From positions 620,001 to 684,000 of the forward strand of contig NZ_PEIG01000001.1 in the NCBI RefSeq assembly GCF_002749975.1: a DNA stretch of 64,000 nucleotides, read 5' to 3'. The notes beneath the pieces are model-generated. The model was not told where the DNA came from. It saw only the letters and a list, made by a program, of their open reading frames with translations, and ran no database searches. Positions 36,795 through 46,468 of this stretch are shown piece after piece. Both the position numbers and the translations under genes were made by a program. This DNA is from Gloeocapsopsis sp. IPPAS B-1203 (GTDB lineage Bacteria > Cyanobacteriota > Cyanobacteriia > Cyanobacteriales > Chroococcidiopsidaceae). Numbering within the stretch: position 1 is the stretch's first letter; every line of letters begins with the position of its first letter.

Positions 36795-36825
36795 GGCTAT
36801 TTGTCCTCATTCTTACTCCTCTCTA

Positions 36826-37272
36826 TCATAAAGCGGCACGCACTAAGACTAGTAAAGGAGGTAGTAAGAGAATGCCAGCGACGAGTACAGATGCTAATGC
36901 TGCAACAAGTACAGCACCTGCAGCACAATCTTTAGCAACTTTGGCAAGTTCATGATAACTTTGCTTGACGGTCAGATCGACAACAGACTCAATTGCTGTG
37001 TTCATCACTTCTAACGCCAGCACTAATCCACTTGTAATTCCAATAACAGCTAGTTCAATTGCTTGGAGGTGTAATGAAACCCCTAAACTTATTGCTAAAG
37101 CACCAATTAATAAATGAATGCGAAAATTACGTTGGGTTGTAAACGTATAACTTATACCACTCCAGGCATATTTAAAACTAATTAATAAATTGGTGGCTAC
37201 TCGCCAAGAAAACTCCCGCTTTTTTGAAGCTTCTGGTCTGTTCGGCTGTGATGTGGAAATTTCTTGAGACAT
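36826..37272 (-). CDS. dgkA: Diacylglycerol/undecaprenol kinase (DgkA family)
   Basis: A 148-residue membrane kinase with three hydrophobic spans. The family core EVMNTAIESVVDLTVKQ and the following AKDCAAGAVLVAAL are complete, including the glutamate that binds Mg-ATP. The N-terminal 30 residues are a soluble extension, as in Gram-positive and cyanobacterial members, which prefer undecaprenol. It sits in a minus-strand run with ybeY upstream and pabA downstream. Confidence 0.93.
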   Translation of the reverse strand: MSQEISTSQPNRPEASKKREFSWRVATNLLISFKYAWSGISYTFTTQRNFRIHLLIGALAISLGVSLHLQAIELAVIGITSGLVLALEVMNTAIESVVDLTVKQSYHELAKVAKDCAAGAVLVAALASVLVAGILLLPPLLVLVRAAL

Positions 37273-37369
37273 ATACGCGAAACCAGAGCACAGGAGTTAT
37301 TGGATAACAAACTGGAGGTAATCTATCATCTTATGTGGAAATAAATCAGTGACGACGAGCATTCTAGGC

Positions 37370-37924
37370 TTAAAGATTTACTGCAATGTTGACTTTGTTC
37401 AGCAGGTTAGTTTGCTGAGTCAACATTTGGTTTAGACTATCATCGTCAGGGTGATCCCAGCCCAGCAGATGAAGCAAACCATGCACTGCTAGCCATGCCA
37501 GTTCAACTTGCAGAGTGTGTTGCTGTTGATTAGCTTGCCTTGCGGCTGTGTCAACCGAAATTACTATATCACCAAGATATAAGGGAAGGTGCGATCGCAT
37601 CTCAATCGGTAGAGGGAAATTATTTTCTAATGCTGCAAATGCCAGTACGTCCGTAGGCTTGTCTTGCTGACGATACTGGGCATTCAACACTTGAATTTCT
37701 GCATCGCTAGTTAAGCGCAGGCTAAGCTCATATCCAAAGGCTAGAGGAAGATCGTCTTGAAGATCTTCGAGCCAGCATTGAAACCATGTTTCCCAAGTCT
37801 CTACTGCAATCAAGTTAGAGGTATCTTGCTGCTTGACTTCTGGAGAATCTAAGCAACAATTTTGTACTGTGACTTCAATTTGCAGTTGTTGTAAGTCTTC
37901 GGTAATACTTTGTTGTTTTGTCAT
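37370..37924 (-). CDS. ybeY: Endoribonuclease YbeY
   Basis: A 184-residue UPF0054 protein that matures 16S rRNA and takes part in ribosome quality control. The zinc motif H3xH5xH is intact as HGLLHLLGWDH near residue 150. Upstream strands PTDVLAFAALE and LYLGDIVISVDTA are typical. Residues 1-55 are an N-terminal extension common in cyanobacterial YbeY. The start overlaps the DUF3285 gene stop by 4 bases. Confidence 0.94.
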   Translation of the reverse strand: MTKQQSITEDLQQLQIEVTVQNCCLDSPEVKQQDTSNLIAVETWETWFQCWLEDLQDDLPLAFGYELSLRLTSDAEIQVLNAQYRQQDKPTDVLAFAALENNFPLPIEMRSHLPLYLGDIVISVDTAARQANQQQHTLQVELAWLAVHGLLHLLGWDHPDDDSLNQMLTQQTNLLNKVNIAVNL

Positions 37925-38121
37925 CGAGTTAGATAAGCAAGTCCCACAAGAACGGCTAAAAGCCCAACCGTAGTCAAAATAAAATGTTGTAGCGAAGTAG
38001 CTCGCTTACGCACCATATTACGCATGGCAAGCTTAACATAACTTGGCTTCGGTTCTGTGGTGGTTGGAGTAGATGCAGAAGAAGGATTGACGGTTTGCTC
38101 TGGTACAGACGAATTACTCAT
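37921..38121 (-). CDS. DUF3285 family small membrane protein
   Basis: A 66-residue protein with a Ser/Thr/Pro-rich N-terminal half, a conserved basic stretch SYVKLAMRNMVRKRATSLQH and one C-terminal membrane span (residues 47-64). This family is confined to cyanobacteria and is often found next to ybeY, as here, where the two genes overlap by 4 bases. No function is known. Confidence 0.85.
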   Translation of the reverse strand: MSNSSVPEQTVNPSSASTPTTTEPKPSYVKLAMRNMVRKRATSLQHFILTTVGLLAVLVGLAYLTR

Positions 38122-38233
38122 AAAAGAAAGGTGCTAAGGCTTGCAATTAAATATACTGCTATGGATTCTTCCCCCAATGTAGCAGTTGGTGAAAGTAGTG
38201 GGAATGTAGGAGTGTAGGTAACAAAGTTTTGAG

Positions 38234-38290
38234 TTTTGTTAGCGTAGCGGTGCGTTAGCACGTTTTGTTAGCGTAGCGGTGCCTTAGCAC
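38234..38290. repeat. Tandem pair of a 29-base GTTAGCGTAGCGG repeat
   Basis: Two adjacent 29-base units (38234-38262 and 38263-38290), each starting TTTTGTTAGCGTAGCGGTG, with a third copy at 35271-35299. The unit contains imperfect dyads (TTAGC, GCTAA-like), as in cyanobacterial iterative palindromic repeats. Intergenic, no coding role seen. Confidence 0.65.
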
Positions 38291-38406
38291 ATTTTGAATT
38301 GAAGAAAGTTTTATAACTCATAACTCAACACTCAACATTCATCACTCTCTTAATCTTCCGCATACCCTACTACCCTACTAGCCGCCTACTCTCTGACCCT
38401 CTGCAA

Positions 38407-39523
38407 CTAAGCACTCTCTACAAGTTGGTTTTCTTGACGAAGATAAGCTTGGATAAACAGATCAATTTCGCCATTCATCACGTCAGCGATCGCAGTTGTT
38501 TCCACATTCGTGCGCAAATCTTTCACGAGTTGATAAGGATGAAATACGTAGTTACGAATTTGGTTTCCCCAAGCGGCTTCTACCATATCGCCTCGAATTT
38601 GGGCAATTTCTTGAGCGCGTTGTTCTTGTGCAACAATCAGTAGTTTTGCTTTGAGAATCGCCAATGCTTTTTCTTTGTTTTGCAACTGACTGCGTTCTTG
38701 AGTACAACGAACTGCAATCCCTGTAGGAATGTGAACAATGCGTACTGCTGTTTCTACTTTATTAACGTTTTGCCCGCCTTTACCACCAGCCCTAGATGTT
38801 GTGACTTCTAAATCTTTTTCTGGTATGTCTAGCTGCACTGAATTATCTATTTGTGGCATGACTTCTACGCCAGCAAAGCTAGTTTGGCGCTTGCCATTGG
38901 CATTAAAAGGAGAAATCCGAACTAAGCGATGCGTTCCTTTTTCACCTTGTAAGTACCCGTAAGCATAACGACCTGAGATTTCCAGCGTAGCAGATTTGAT
39001 TCCTGCTTCATCTCCTTCAGAAAGTTCAGCAAGATTTACCTTATAACCTTGATTTTCTCCCCAACGAGTGTACATCCGCAGTAGCATTTCTGCCCAATCT
39101 TGAGCGTCAGTTCCTCCTGCACCAGCATTGATTGTTAGAACTGCACCTTTTTCGTCATAAGGATCTGATAATAACTGTTGTAGCTCCCATTGATCGAGTT
39201 CTCGATTTAGCTGCACCACATTTGATTCAGCTTCATTTAACAGTGCTTCATCAACTTCTAACTCTAAAAGTTCCAGCACTGCTTTTGTGTCTTCTAAACT
39301 TGCTTGCCATTGTTTGTGCTGTTCCAGATGCGCTTTGAGATCGTTCATTTCTTGAAGCGTTTGCTGCGCACTCGTTTGATCTTCCCAAAACTCTGGTTGG
39401 GCTGCAATCTGTTCAAGATCTTGAATTTTTGCTGTCAGTGCTGGTACGTCAAAGATAGTCCTGGGTTTTACCCAGGCGATGAGATAACCTTTCGACTTCG
39501 CGTTTAATTTCTAGGACTTCCAT
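38407..39523 (-). CDS. prfB: Peptide chain release factor 2, expressed by programmed +1 frameshift
   Basis: The gene starts at ATG 39523 and reads 24 codons ([20 protein letters not shown]...) to an in-frame TGA at 39451-39449, then must shift +1 to continue as [14 protein letters not shown] to the stop at 38407, giving about 371 residues. RF2 releases peptides at UGA and UAA; here the SPF codon-recognition tripeptide (ISPFNANG) and the GGQ motif ([12 protein letters not shown]) are intact. The frame from 39348 alone would lack the N-terminal domain and is not the true start. Confidence 0.95.
39449..39454 (-). promoter_or_regulatory. prfB autoregulatory +1 frameshift site
   Basis: The slippery codon CTT followed by TGA and then C (CTTTGAC), with a Shine-Dalgarno-like CAGGA a few bases upstream. 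This is the classic RF2 feedback: low RF2 lets the ribosome slip at UGA and make more RF2. Confidence 0.93.
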
Positions 39524-40158
39524 ATTGCTTGAGTAGACAAGAACGTTGACAAGGGCGATCGCTCTTCTCCTTGATTTGTATTTTCGATTTTAGCGACTAT
39601 TGACTACTTCATGACAAGAGTCTTGATCAAGCCTTTCAATGATTGTTATGAGGTGTTGATTGGATTTTAGCAGGATGAAAGTATTTGGTGATGTCAGCTA
39701 ATGTCGGCGAGGACACCTCGCCGCCCGCTGCCATGTCAAATAAGTACTTTACCTTAAATCCTTACCATCTATACGGTTGCTAATGTCCTAACTAAGTCTT
39801 GTAAAAACTGCTATGGAGCCATTTGTTTTGGCGATCCTCGACTCGAAGTCCTTAATTCCTATTATGTCACTACTTACAACTATTAATTGCTCTCAATAAG
39901 TAGCTTGGCAATAGATATTTAAGACAAATAATCAAGTGCTCTAGGTGTAATAGCTGTAGAGACGACACGCCACCACTAATACTCAGAAAATATACGTAAA
40001 AATGCCGAACTGTCAATAGGTAGCCTGAAGAAATTCAGTGGAATGACGATGGTTTCTTATGGCTTATCTACGGAAAATAATTTCAGCTTGGATAAAAGTT
40101 TAGTCAATTTTTTACAAATTTTTCTAAAACGTTATTTGTTTTCTCTATAGGGGTTTTT
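39524..40158. other. 635-base intergenic region before sigF
   Basis: No gene is supported. It holds the prfB promoter on the minus strand and a long leader for the sigma-factor gene on the plus strand. One strong dyad, GGCGAGG-ACA-CCTCGCC (39706-39722), is a compact hairpin without a U-tract. The 100 bases before 40159 are A+T-rich with an AGGGG ribosome site. Confidence 0.6.
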
Positions 40159-40944
40159 ATGTCTAAAACTCAATATTCTAACTATTCAGAAGCACGAGAA
40201 GTCCTAATTTCATATCATCAACACCCCTCAGTTAGATTACGAAATAAACTGGTTAAGTTACATAGTGGTTTAGTACGAAAAATGGCACATCAATTCAGCC
40301 ATCAATGCACTGAACCCTATGAAGATTTAGAACAAATAGGTTATTTGGGTTTGATTCGGGCAATTGAGAGATTTGATCCTGAGCAAGGATATGCATTTAG
40401 CTCTTTTGCTATACCTTATATTCGAGGCGAAATTCTTCATTATTTACGCGATCGCTCGTGTGCAGTTAAAATTCCTCGTCGCTGGCAAGAGATTTACAAC
40501 CAAGGACAAAAAGTTCGTAAAAAGCTAACTTCTTCCTTAGGGCGTTGTCCAACCGATTTAGAAATTGCTCGTTTCTTGCAAGTGCCTGTACAAGAATGGC
40601 TTGATTGTAAATTAGCAATTCAAAACCGCATTACTTTAAGCTTAGACACTACTGTTGTACATCATGTTGATTGTCCAATCACATTAGGCGAAGCACTTGC
40701 TGATCCTCGTTCTACTAGCTTGCGTCAACAAGAAGAAGAACGCCAACAACTGCAAGGTGCCATGAGTCAAATGGAGGAAAAAACAAGAATTGCAGTGGAA
40801 TTAGTGTTTTTAAAAGAACTTTCACGTAAAGAAGCAGCTCAACATATTGGTACTAGCCCAATGACAGTAACACGTTACTTGCAAAGAGGTAAAGCTCAAC
40901 TAGTATCTTTACTACAAACACCCGCATTAGCCGCAGGTGCTTAA
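40159..40944 (+). CDS. sigF: Alternative RNA polymerase sigma factor, SigF type (group 3)
   Basis: A 261-residue sigma-70-family protein with regions 2, 3 and 4 but no region 1.1, as in SigF/SigB-like group 3 factors. Region 2 includes YEDLEQIGYLGLIRAIERFDP, region 3 KIPRRWQEIYNQGQKVRKK, and region 4 the HTH SRKEAAQHIGTSPMTVTRYL. In Synechocystis SigF controls type IV pilus and surface genes; whether that holds here is unknown. The next two plus-strand genes follow within 80 and 33 bases and could share a transcript. Confidence 0.88.
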   Translation: MSKTQYSNYSEAREVLISYHQHPSVRLRNKLVKLHSGLVRKMAHQFSHQCTEPYEDLEQIGYLGLIRAIERFDPEQGYAFSSFAIPYIRGEILHYLRDRSCAVKIPRRWQEIYNQGQKVRKKLTSSLGRCPTDLEIARFLQVPVQEWLDCKLAIQNRITLSLDTTVVHHVDCPITLGEALADPRSTSLRQQEEERQQLQGAMSQMEEKTRIAVELVFLKELSRKEAAQHIGTSPMTVTRYLQRGKAQLVSLLQTPALAAGA

Positions 40945-41024
40945 CACCTACTTTGTTCGTTTTTCATTAATTTCATCTATGTAAACAGCTTAATAAATAC
41001 ATTTATTGCAATAGTTAACATATT

Positions 41025-42167
41025 ATGGTACTCAACAAAAGCTCAGAACCAGCTTTGAATATAAAAAAAAATATTAAAGTGGATGCACAAAGTCAAGTAA
41101 AATTTAAGTATTCTTGGCTCAGCAATAAAAAGAATGCTTTATCTTTCAAAGTTCAAGAAACTGAAACAGTTCAACAAATCATTAGAAATCCATTGTTATT
41201 AACTTTGCTGCGTTTGGTTTTTGAAGAGACAGGTGAAATTCCTCCGAGTCGCGTTCAGCTATATGATGCAGGATTAAAGATTTTTTTAAGGCAGTGGGAT
41301 CATACTAAAGATGTAGGAGATGAAACCTACAAGAAAATGACACTCAACCAAAAAGAAGGTTTACTAAGTTATGTTGCTTGGATGTCTTATGTGGATGGAG
41401 AGCACTTTATTAAGCAGCAGCAACTAGAGCAATACATCACTAAATATATCCAAAAAATATCTATAAATAAAATTCAACCCGAATTTGCAATTAGACAAAG
41501 TAAGCAAATTTTACAGTCTATCCAAGTACAACACAGCCTATTTAGTGAATGGACTCCAGGAATTTATGCATTCTCTGTTCTTTCTTTTCATGAATATTTT
41601 GCTGCTAAAGCTATTGTAGAAGGTTACACTTTTAAAGAAATAGAACAAACTCTTAAGTATCTGGTTGATCAATTAACAGAAAGCCGCTGGTATCAAATCG
41701 GTATTTTGGTTGCTGCTATGTTACCTAATGCAGATTATCTACTGATATTGATAAAGCAAAAAATTGATGTATTCATTAAGGAAAAACTGACTCTTCAACC
41801 TTTTCTAAAGTGGCTAGAACAAAAATCTTTTAGCGTTAATAATGTCTATAATCCAGCAGCATTTCGAGCTTTTTGTATAGAATGCATTTTAGAAATTGAG
41901 GCTGAAATTTCTTGTAACTTAGATAACAGTTTGTCTACTGACTTAGCTGCTAACTCTACTCAATTAAATAATATAGCGTCAGAATTACAAAAATGCCGTT
42001 TCAGTGATTCTCAAAAGCTAGTATTGCAACAGTATTATGAATTGTCTAGGGTTCTATTTGAAGGTATGGAAAATGCAGGGAATTTAACTGACAGCATTCA
42101 AGAAGAGTTAAAGCAAACTTTATTTTTATCAGCAGAATTTTCCTCGGTACTGGAAGTGAGTGCATAA
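41025..42167 (+). CDS. C-terminal half of a cyanobacterial NACHT protein, without NTPase domain
   Basis: A 380-residue protein. From residue 54 (RNPLLLTLLRLVFEE) through SRVQLYDAGLKIFLRQWD and FSVLSFHEYFAAKAIVEG it follows the helical/winged-helix part that lies behind the NTPase in cyanobacterial NACHT proteins, and from about 210 to the end it follows their C-terminal module (WYQIGILVAAMLPNADYLL, LQQYYELSRVLFEG). The P-loop, Walker B and any N-terminal effector are absent; the first 53 residues are Lys/Asn-rich and match nothing. The frame is intact and A+T-rich. It may be a truncation or a stand-alone sensor subunit. Confidence 0.72.
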   Translation: MVLNKSSEPALNIKKNIKVDAQSQVKFKYSWLSNKKNALSFKVQETETVQQIIRNPLLLTLLRLVFEETGEIPPSRVQLYDAGLKIFLRQWDHTKDVGDETYKKMTLNQKEGLLSYVAWMSYVDGEHFIKQQQLEQYITKYIQKISINKIQPEFAIRQSKQILQSIQVQHSLFSEWTPGIYAFSVLSFHEYFAAKAIVEGYTFKEIEQTLKYLVDQLTESRWYQIGILVAAMLPNADYLLILIKQKIDVFIKEKLTLQPFLKWLEQKSFSVNNVYNPAAFRAFCIECILEIEAEISCNLDNSLSTDLAANSTQLNNIASELQKCRFSDSQKLVLQQYYELSRVLFEGMENAGNLTDSIQEELKQTLFLSAEFSSVLEVSA

Positions 42168-42200
42168 TAGATAAATTACTGAATAGTTTTTCGCACTCTT

Positions 42201-43739
42201 ATGTCTAACAAAGAGTTAGATCCTTTGCAGCAAATACCAAGTAATTACCAACAGCTTAACTCCCAAATTGATCAGTTACAACAACAGCAGAATGTTCTGG
42301 CTAAATATTTAACAGGGCTGAAACAGCGCTTGGATAGCTTAAGCGAACAGTTTGATAAGCGACCTGAAGTGCAGCAACTGGTTAGATTGCAAAACACATT
42401 AGCTAAATTACAGGAACTCAACGTATTCATTACTAATACTCAGAATTTAAGTTCAGGTATCAACATTGACAATCCTAGTAGAGATTCTAGTATTAATCAG
42501 GCTAGCGAGCCAAACATTACCCCTGAAGAATTTTGGAGACGCTACAATAACGGACAGTATGACTTTACAGGCTATCATCTTGCAAAGATTAATTTAAGTA
42601 GTAAATCTTTGAACGCAAAAAACGTAAACTTTAGTCAAGCTAATTTGGTACAAGCCAATCTAAGAAAAGCAAACTTTGCTTTAGTAAACTTTAGCAGTGC
42701 TAATCTACAAAATGCAAATCTTTATAAGGCAATACTAGAGCACACTAATTTGAGTGGGGCAAACTTAGAAAAAGCAGACTTACATCAAGCGATTTTTACT
42801 AGAACTAATCTTGAACGAGCAAACTTAAGTGAAGCAAACTTGAGGAATATTGATTTATCTTTTCAAGTAAATTTAGAAGAAGCTAATTTAAGCGGAGCAG
42901 ATCTTAGTAACGGAAATTTACGTCAAGTAAATTTTTTGAATGCAGATTTGAGTAATGCTAATTTAAGTCGAACTATTTTATTTGCTACTCATTTTGAAAG
43001 CGCAAATCTCCAAGGCGCGAACCTACATCAAGCAGCTTATGACTTATCTACAGTATTTCCTGATGATTTTAACTTAACAGAATCGGGAGCGTACTTGATT
43101 GCTCCCAATACCACTTTACTAAGAGCTAATCTAGCGGGTTACAATATTGCAGAAGTTAATCTGACACAAGCGAACTTACAAGAAGCAAACCTTTATGCCA
43201 CAAACTTGAGTGGTGCAAATCTGAGTGAAGCCAACTTGAATGGTGCAAACCTCAGGAAAGCAAATTTAAATGGTGCAATTCTACTACAAGCTAACTTAAG
43301 TGCAGCTAACTTAAGTGAGACCAATTTAACACATGCAAATTTAATTGCAGCAAATCTGACAGAAGCTAACCTAAGTAGAGCAAGTTTAGACGGCGCAAAC
43401 CTAATCGCAGCTAATTTGAGTCATGCAAATTTAAAAAACACACATCTTGACAAGATAAACTTTAGTGGTGCGATTTTAGAAGGTGCAAATTTAATTGGGG
43501 TTGTGTTTCAAGGAAATCTTAGTGGAGCAGACTTGAGTAGAGCTAATCTATGTGGTGCTAATTTCAGTAATGCTAACTTAAATGCAGCAAATTTCACATC
43601 AGCAGATTTGCGTGGGGCAGATTTAAGCAATGCCGATCTTGAAAAAGCAAATTTAATACAGGCGAACTTAAGTGGAGTCAATCTTGCAGGAGCAAACTTG
43701 AGTCTAGCGATCATGCCTGATGGCAGCGTTCATGACTGA
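42201..43739 (+). CDS. Coiled-coil plus pentapeptide-repeat protein
   Basis: A 512-residue protein. Residues 10-80 form a Gln-rich coiled coil (QIDQLQQQQNVLAKYL), followed by a Ser/Asn-rich linker, a short conserved segment TPEEFWRRYNNGQYDFTGYHL, and about 75 A(N/D)LxX pentapeptide repeats that build a long right-handed beta-helix. The helix is interrupted near residue 285 by an insert (AAYDLSTVFPDDFNLTES) before resuming. No enzymatic domain is present. It lies 33 bases after the NACHT-half gene, so the two are probably cotranscribed. Confidence 0.85.
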   Translation: MSNKELDPLQQIPSNYQQLNSQIDQLQQQQNVLAKYLTGLKQRLDSLSEQFDKRPEVQQLVRLQNTLAKLQELNVFITNTQNLSSGINIDNPSRDSSINQASEPNITPEEFWRRYNNGQYDFTGYHLAKINLSSKSLNAKNVNFSQANLVQANLRKANFALVNFSSANLQNANLYKAILEHTNLSGANLEKADLHQAIFTRTNLERANLSEANLRNIDLSFQVNLEEANLSGADLSNGNLRQVNFLNADLSNANLSRTILFATHFESANLQGANLHQAAYDLSTVFPDDFNLTESGAYLIAPNTTLLRANLAGYNIAEVNLTQANLQEANLYATNLSGANLSEANLNGANLRKANLNGAILLQANLSAANLSETNLTHANLIAANLTEANLSRASLDGANLIAANLSHANLKNTHLDKINFSGAILEGANLIGVVFQGNLSGADLSRANLCGANFSNANLNAANFTSADLRGADLSNADLEKANLIQANLSGVNLAGANLSLAIMPDGSVHD

Positions 43740-43842
43740 AAATAATTGCGATCGCTTCCTCGTCGTTGAATACTAAATTGCTAATCTACTGACCATTTAT
43801 CATCGACCGATGACAGCCTTTCATTTTTTTATTCTTACCCAC

Positions 43843-44307
43843 TTATTTATCTTGATACTGCATAATAGTTACCGACAAAAAAGGAACCAGCTTGGCAGCT
43901 AGCTGTGAGATACCAAACTTGAGTTTAAGGCTTTGGGGTAGCGCTTGCCACGAAATCGGCACAAAACCAAAGCGAGTATAGTACTCAGCTAGTTTGCTAC
44001 CGACACATTCTAAATAAAGTGGCTGTGTTGCTTGTGCAATTAAATGCGTAACTAAATAACTTCCCAAACCGCGATCGCGCCAAGCTGGTGATACAACCAA
44101 ACTACCAAGTTCTTGTGCTGTCTCAAAACTACGTAGTTGCCCACAAGCCACAATCTTGTGATGACACTCAATCACCCAAAACTGCGACCAATGTAATTGA
44201 GTTGGATCGAGTTTAGCACTGAACACTAATTTGCGAATTGTCCAAATGTCATTCTTAAGGGCGGGACGAAGCGAACATCCTAATGGCAATTCCTGTTTCA
44301 CTTTCAC
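43843..44307 (-). CDS. GNAT-family N-acetyltransferase
   Basis: A 154-residue single-domain GNAT protein with the acetyl-CoA loop SPAWRDRGLGSYLVTHLI near residues 73-90 and the following strand LYLECVGSKLAEYYTRFGF. No additional domain hints at the substrate. It lies 28 bases downstream of chlD on the same strand. Confidence 0.83.
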   Translation of the reverse strand: MKVKQELPLGCSLRPALKNDIWTIRKLVFSAKLDPTQLHWSQFWVIECHHKIVACGQLRSFETAQELGSLVVSPAWRDRGLGSYLVTHLIAQATQPLYLECVGSKLAEYYTRFGFVPISWQALPQSLKLKFGISQLAAKLVPFLSVTIMQYQDK

Positions 44308-44335
44308 TAGCCACTAACCACTAACTACTAGCCAC

Positions 44336-46336
44336 TTAGCGAGACTTCAAACTTGATATTGCATTCTTTGTCATCGCAGCGATCGCTTGATCGGTTGCTT
44401 TTGGTAAATGATAGTATTTTCCTCCAGCTTTTTGAGCAAGTTCTTTGGCAAATCCTGTAGAAATAAATTTACTTTCGGTATCGATGACGAGTAGCTGCAT
44501 TCCCAAAGCGCGAATTCTTGCAGCAATATCTAATAACTCCCCTTTGATATCCGGTTTTTCACCTTCGATCTGAGGTTCACCTAGCGATCGCGATAGGGGA
44601 ATATTTGCGCGTCCATCAGTAATTGCGACAATGACAACTTGACCAATATCACCAGACATTTGAGCATTTGTTCCGGCGCGGACGGCTTGTGTTAAACCAT
44701 GCGCTAGTGGCGAACCACCTCCACAAGGTAATCTTTCTAATCTCCGTCGGGCTGCGGCAATTGAACGTGTTGGTGGTAATAATACTTCAGCTTGTTCGCC
44801 TCGAAACGGAATCAAGGCGACTTGATCGCGATTTTCATACGCCTCTGTTAATAATCGCATCACAGCACCTTTGGCAGCTTGCATGCGGTTGAGTGCCATT
44901 GAACCAGAAGCATCAACGACAAATACCACTAATGCGCCAGCTTTGCGAACTAAACGCTTAGCGCGAATATCGCCTTGTTCAACAATCACTTTCCGGTTCG
45001 GTTGGCGTTCGTGACGTGCTTTTTGATAGGGGGCTGCGGCGCGGAGTGTTGCATCAACTGCAATGCGTCGGACTTTGCCTTTTGGTAACATTGGCTTAAC
45101 ATAACGCCCGCGATCTTCTGAGAAAATGACACTGCGGCTTCCTGCTTTACCCTGACGTTGAGCCATTTGGGCAAAATACAGCACACTGGGATCGAGAATG
45201 ACTCCTTCAGGATCAAACACAAATTCTTCAGGGATACTGGGTGGTGTTTGTTGTTCCTGTTCTTGTTCTTGTTCTTCTTGTTCTTCCTGGGGTTGTTCAG
45301 ATTGATCTTGTGGTGGTGGCGGTGGTGGCGGTGGCGTTTCCTCTTCAGGAGGCATTTGTACGATTGTTGCTCGCGGGACAATGACTAATTCCACAGCCCG
45401 ACGTAAATCTTCTGCATTGACTGCGGTGCGTCCATCGAGTGCGGCGGCGGCTTTGGCAACGCGGAGGGCAAATAGTTCCGCACGATGTCCTTGAACTCCC
45501 GCGCGGATGGCTTCATCAACTAAATAAGCAATTTGCTCGTGGCTGATGCTGACATCTTTTAACCATTCTCTCGCTAGAATGATTTGAGTTTTGAGGCTGT
45601 CGATGTCTTCACTGTATTGCTGGAGAAATTCTTGGGGCGATCGCGCATAAGAAATAGCTTGTTCAACAGCTTGAACGCGTTCGTCAATGCCTAAGACTTC
45701 ATCGGCGGAAAGGGCGATCGCAATGCGATCGAGGAGGTGTTCGCGTAGTGCGCCTTCTTCGGGGTTGTATGTAGCAATAAATAGTGGCTTACAAGGATGC
45801 TGGAAGCTAATTCCTTCGCGTTCAATCTGGTTGCGCCCTTCAGTTAAAACAGTTAATAGTTGATTGCTGATATTGTCATCTAGCAAATTGATTTCATCGA
45901 CGTAGAGAACGCCGCGATGTGCTTGGGCGAGTAATCCTGGCTGAAAGACAGTGTCTCCTTGTTTAACAGACTGTTCAACATCAACTGAACCTAATAGCCG
46001 ATCTTCAGTAACGCCTAGGGGAATTTGGACAAATGGTGCGGGAATGACTTCGGTTTCTAGTTGTGTACCGCCGATGCTCGACTGCTCGTCCCATTCTTCT
46101 GGACGGTGAGGATCGCAGTTACAAATCGAATTTTTGACAACTTCAATTGGAGGTAAAAGTGCGTGAAGTGCGCGCGCCATAACTGATTTTGCCGTACCGC
46201 GACGACCTGCGATCGCGACTCCTCCTAATCCTGGATCGACGGCTGCAAGTAGCAGTGCCAATTTTATTGCTTCTTGACCAACAACAGCGGTTAATGGAAA
46301 GGCTGTCATGGTTGAGGAGGAATTGAGTACAGGCAT
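44336..46336 (-). CDS. chlD: Magnesium chelatase subunit D
   Basis: A 666-residue subunit of the Mg-protoporphyrin IX chelatase (ChlH, ChlI, ChlD) that begins chlorophyll synthesis. An AAA+ domain fills residues about 10-325, with a Walker A-like GRRGTAKS near 43 and [11 protein letters not shown] linker near 330-370 is a run of prolines followed by Gln/Glu. The C-terminal von Willebrand A domain has the MIDAS motif [11 protein letters not shown] and later [11 protein letters not shown]. The length matches cyanobacterial ChlD. Neither chlH nor chlI is in the window. Confidence 0.95.
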   Translation of the reverse strand: MPVLNSSSTMTAFPLTAVVGQEAIKLALLLAAVDPGLGGVAIAGRRGTAKSVMARALHALLPPIEVVKNSICNCDPHRPEEWDEQSSIGGTQLETEVIPAPFVQIPLGVTEDRLLGSVDVEQSVKQGDTVFQPGLLAQAHRGVLYVDEINLLDDNISNQLLTVLTEGRNQIEREGISFQHPCKPLFIATYNPEEGALREHLLDRIAIALSADEVLGIDERVQAVEQAISYARSPQEFLQQYSEDIDSLKTQIILAREWLKDVSISHEQIAYLVDEAIRAGVQGHRAELFALRVAKAAAALDGRTAVNAEDLRRAVELVIVPRATIVQMPPEEETPPPPPPPPQDQSEQPQEEQEEQEQEQEQQTPPSIPEEFVFDPEGVILDPSVLYFAQMAQRQGKAGSRSVIFSEDRGRYVKPMLPKGKVRRIAVDATLRAAAPYQKARHERQPNRKVIVEQGDIRAKRLVRKAGALVVFVVDASGSMALNRMQAAKGAVMRLLTEAYENRDQVALIPFRGEQAEVLLPPTRSIAAARRRLERLPCGGGSPLAHGLTQAVRAGTNAQMSGDIGQVVIVAITDGRANIPLSRSLGEPQIEGEKPDIKGELLDIAARIRALGMQLLVIDTESKFISTGFAKELAQKAGGKYYHLPKATDQAIAAMTKNAISSLKSR

Positions 46337-46468
46337 TGTTTTTACTAAAAAGGGATCAAAGGTCAGAGGTCAGGGGTGATTTTCTAATCTTAGAATGAGA
46401 CTGCTTAGAGCTTGAATGCTTTTTTAGCTTGCACATTTTTTTTGCAGAGACGGAAACATTCAATAATA

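Noticed and set aside
39304-39507. 67-codon plus-strand frame opposite prfB
   Set aside because: Shadow of the frameshifted prfB N-terminus on the minus strand.
45158-45388. Plus-strand hydrophobic frame opposite chlD
   Set aside because: Its Leu/Phe/Trp-rich run is the antisense of the chlD Pro/Gln/Glu linker, not a membrane protein.
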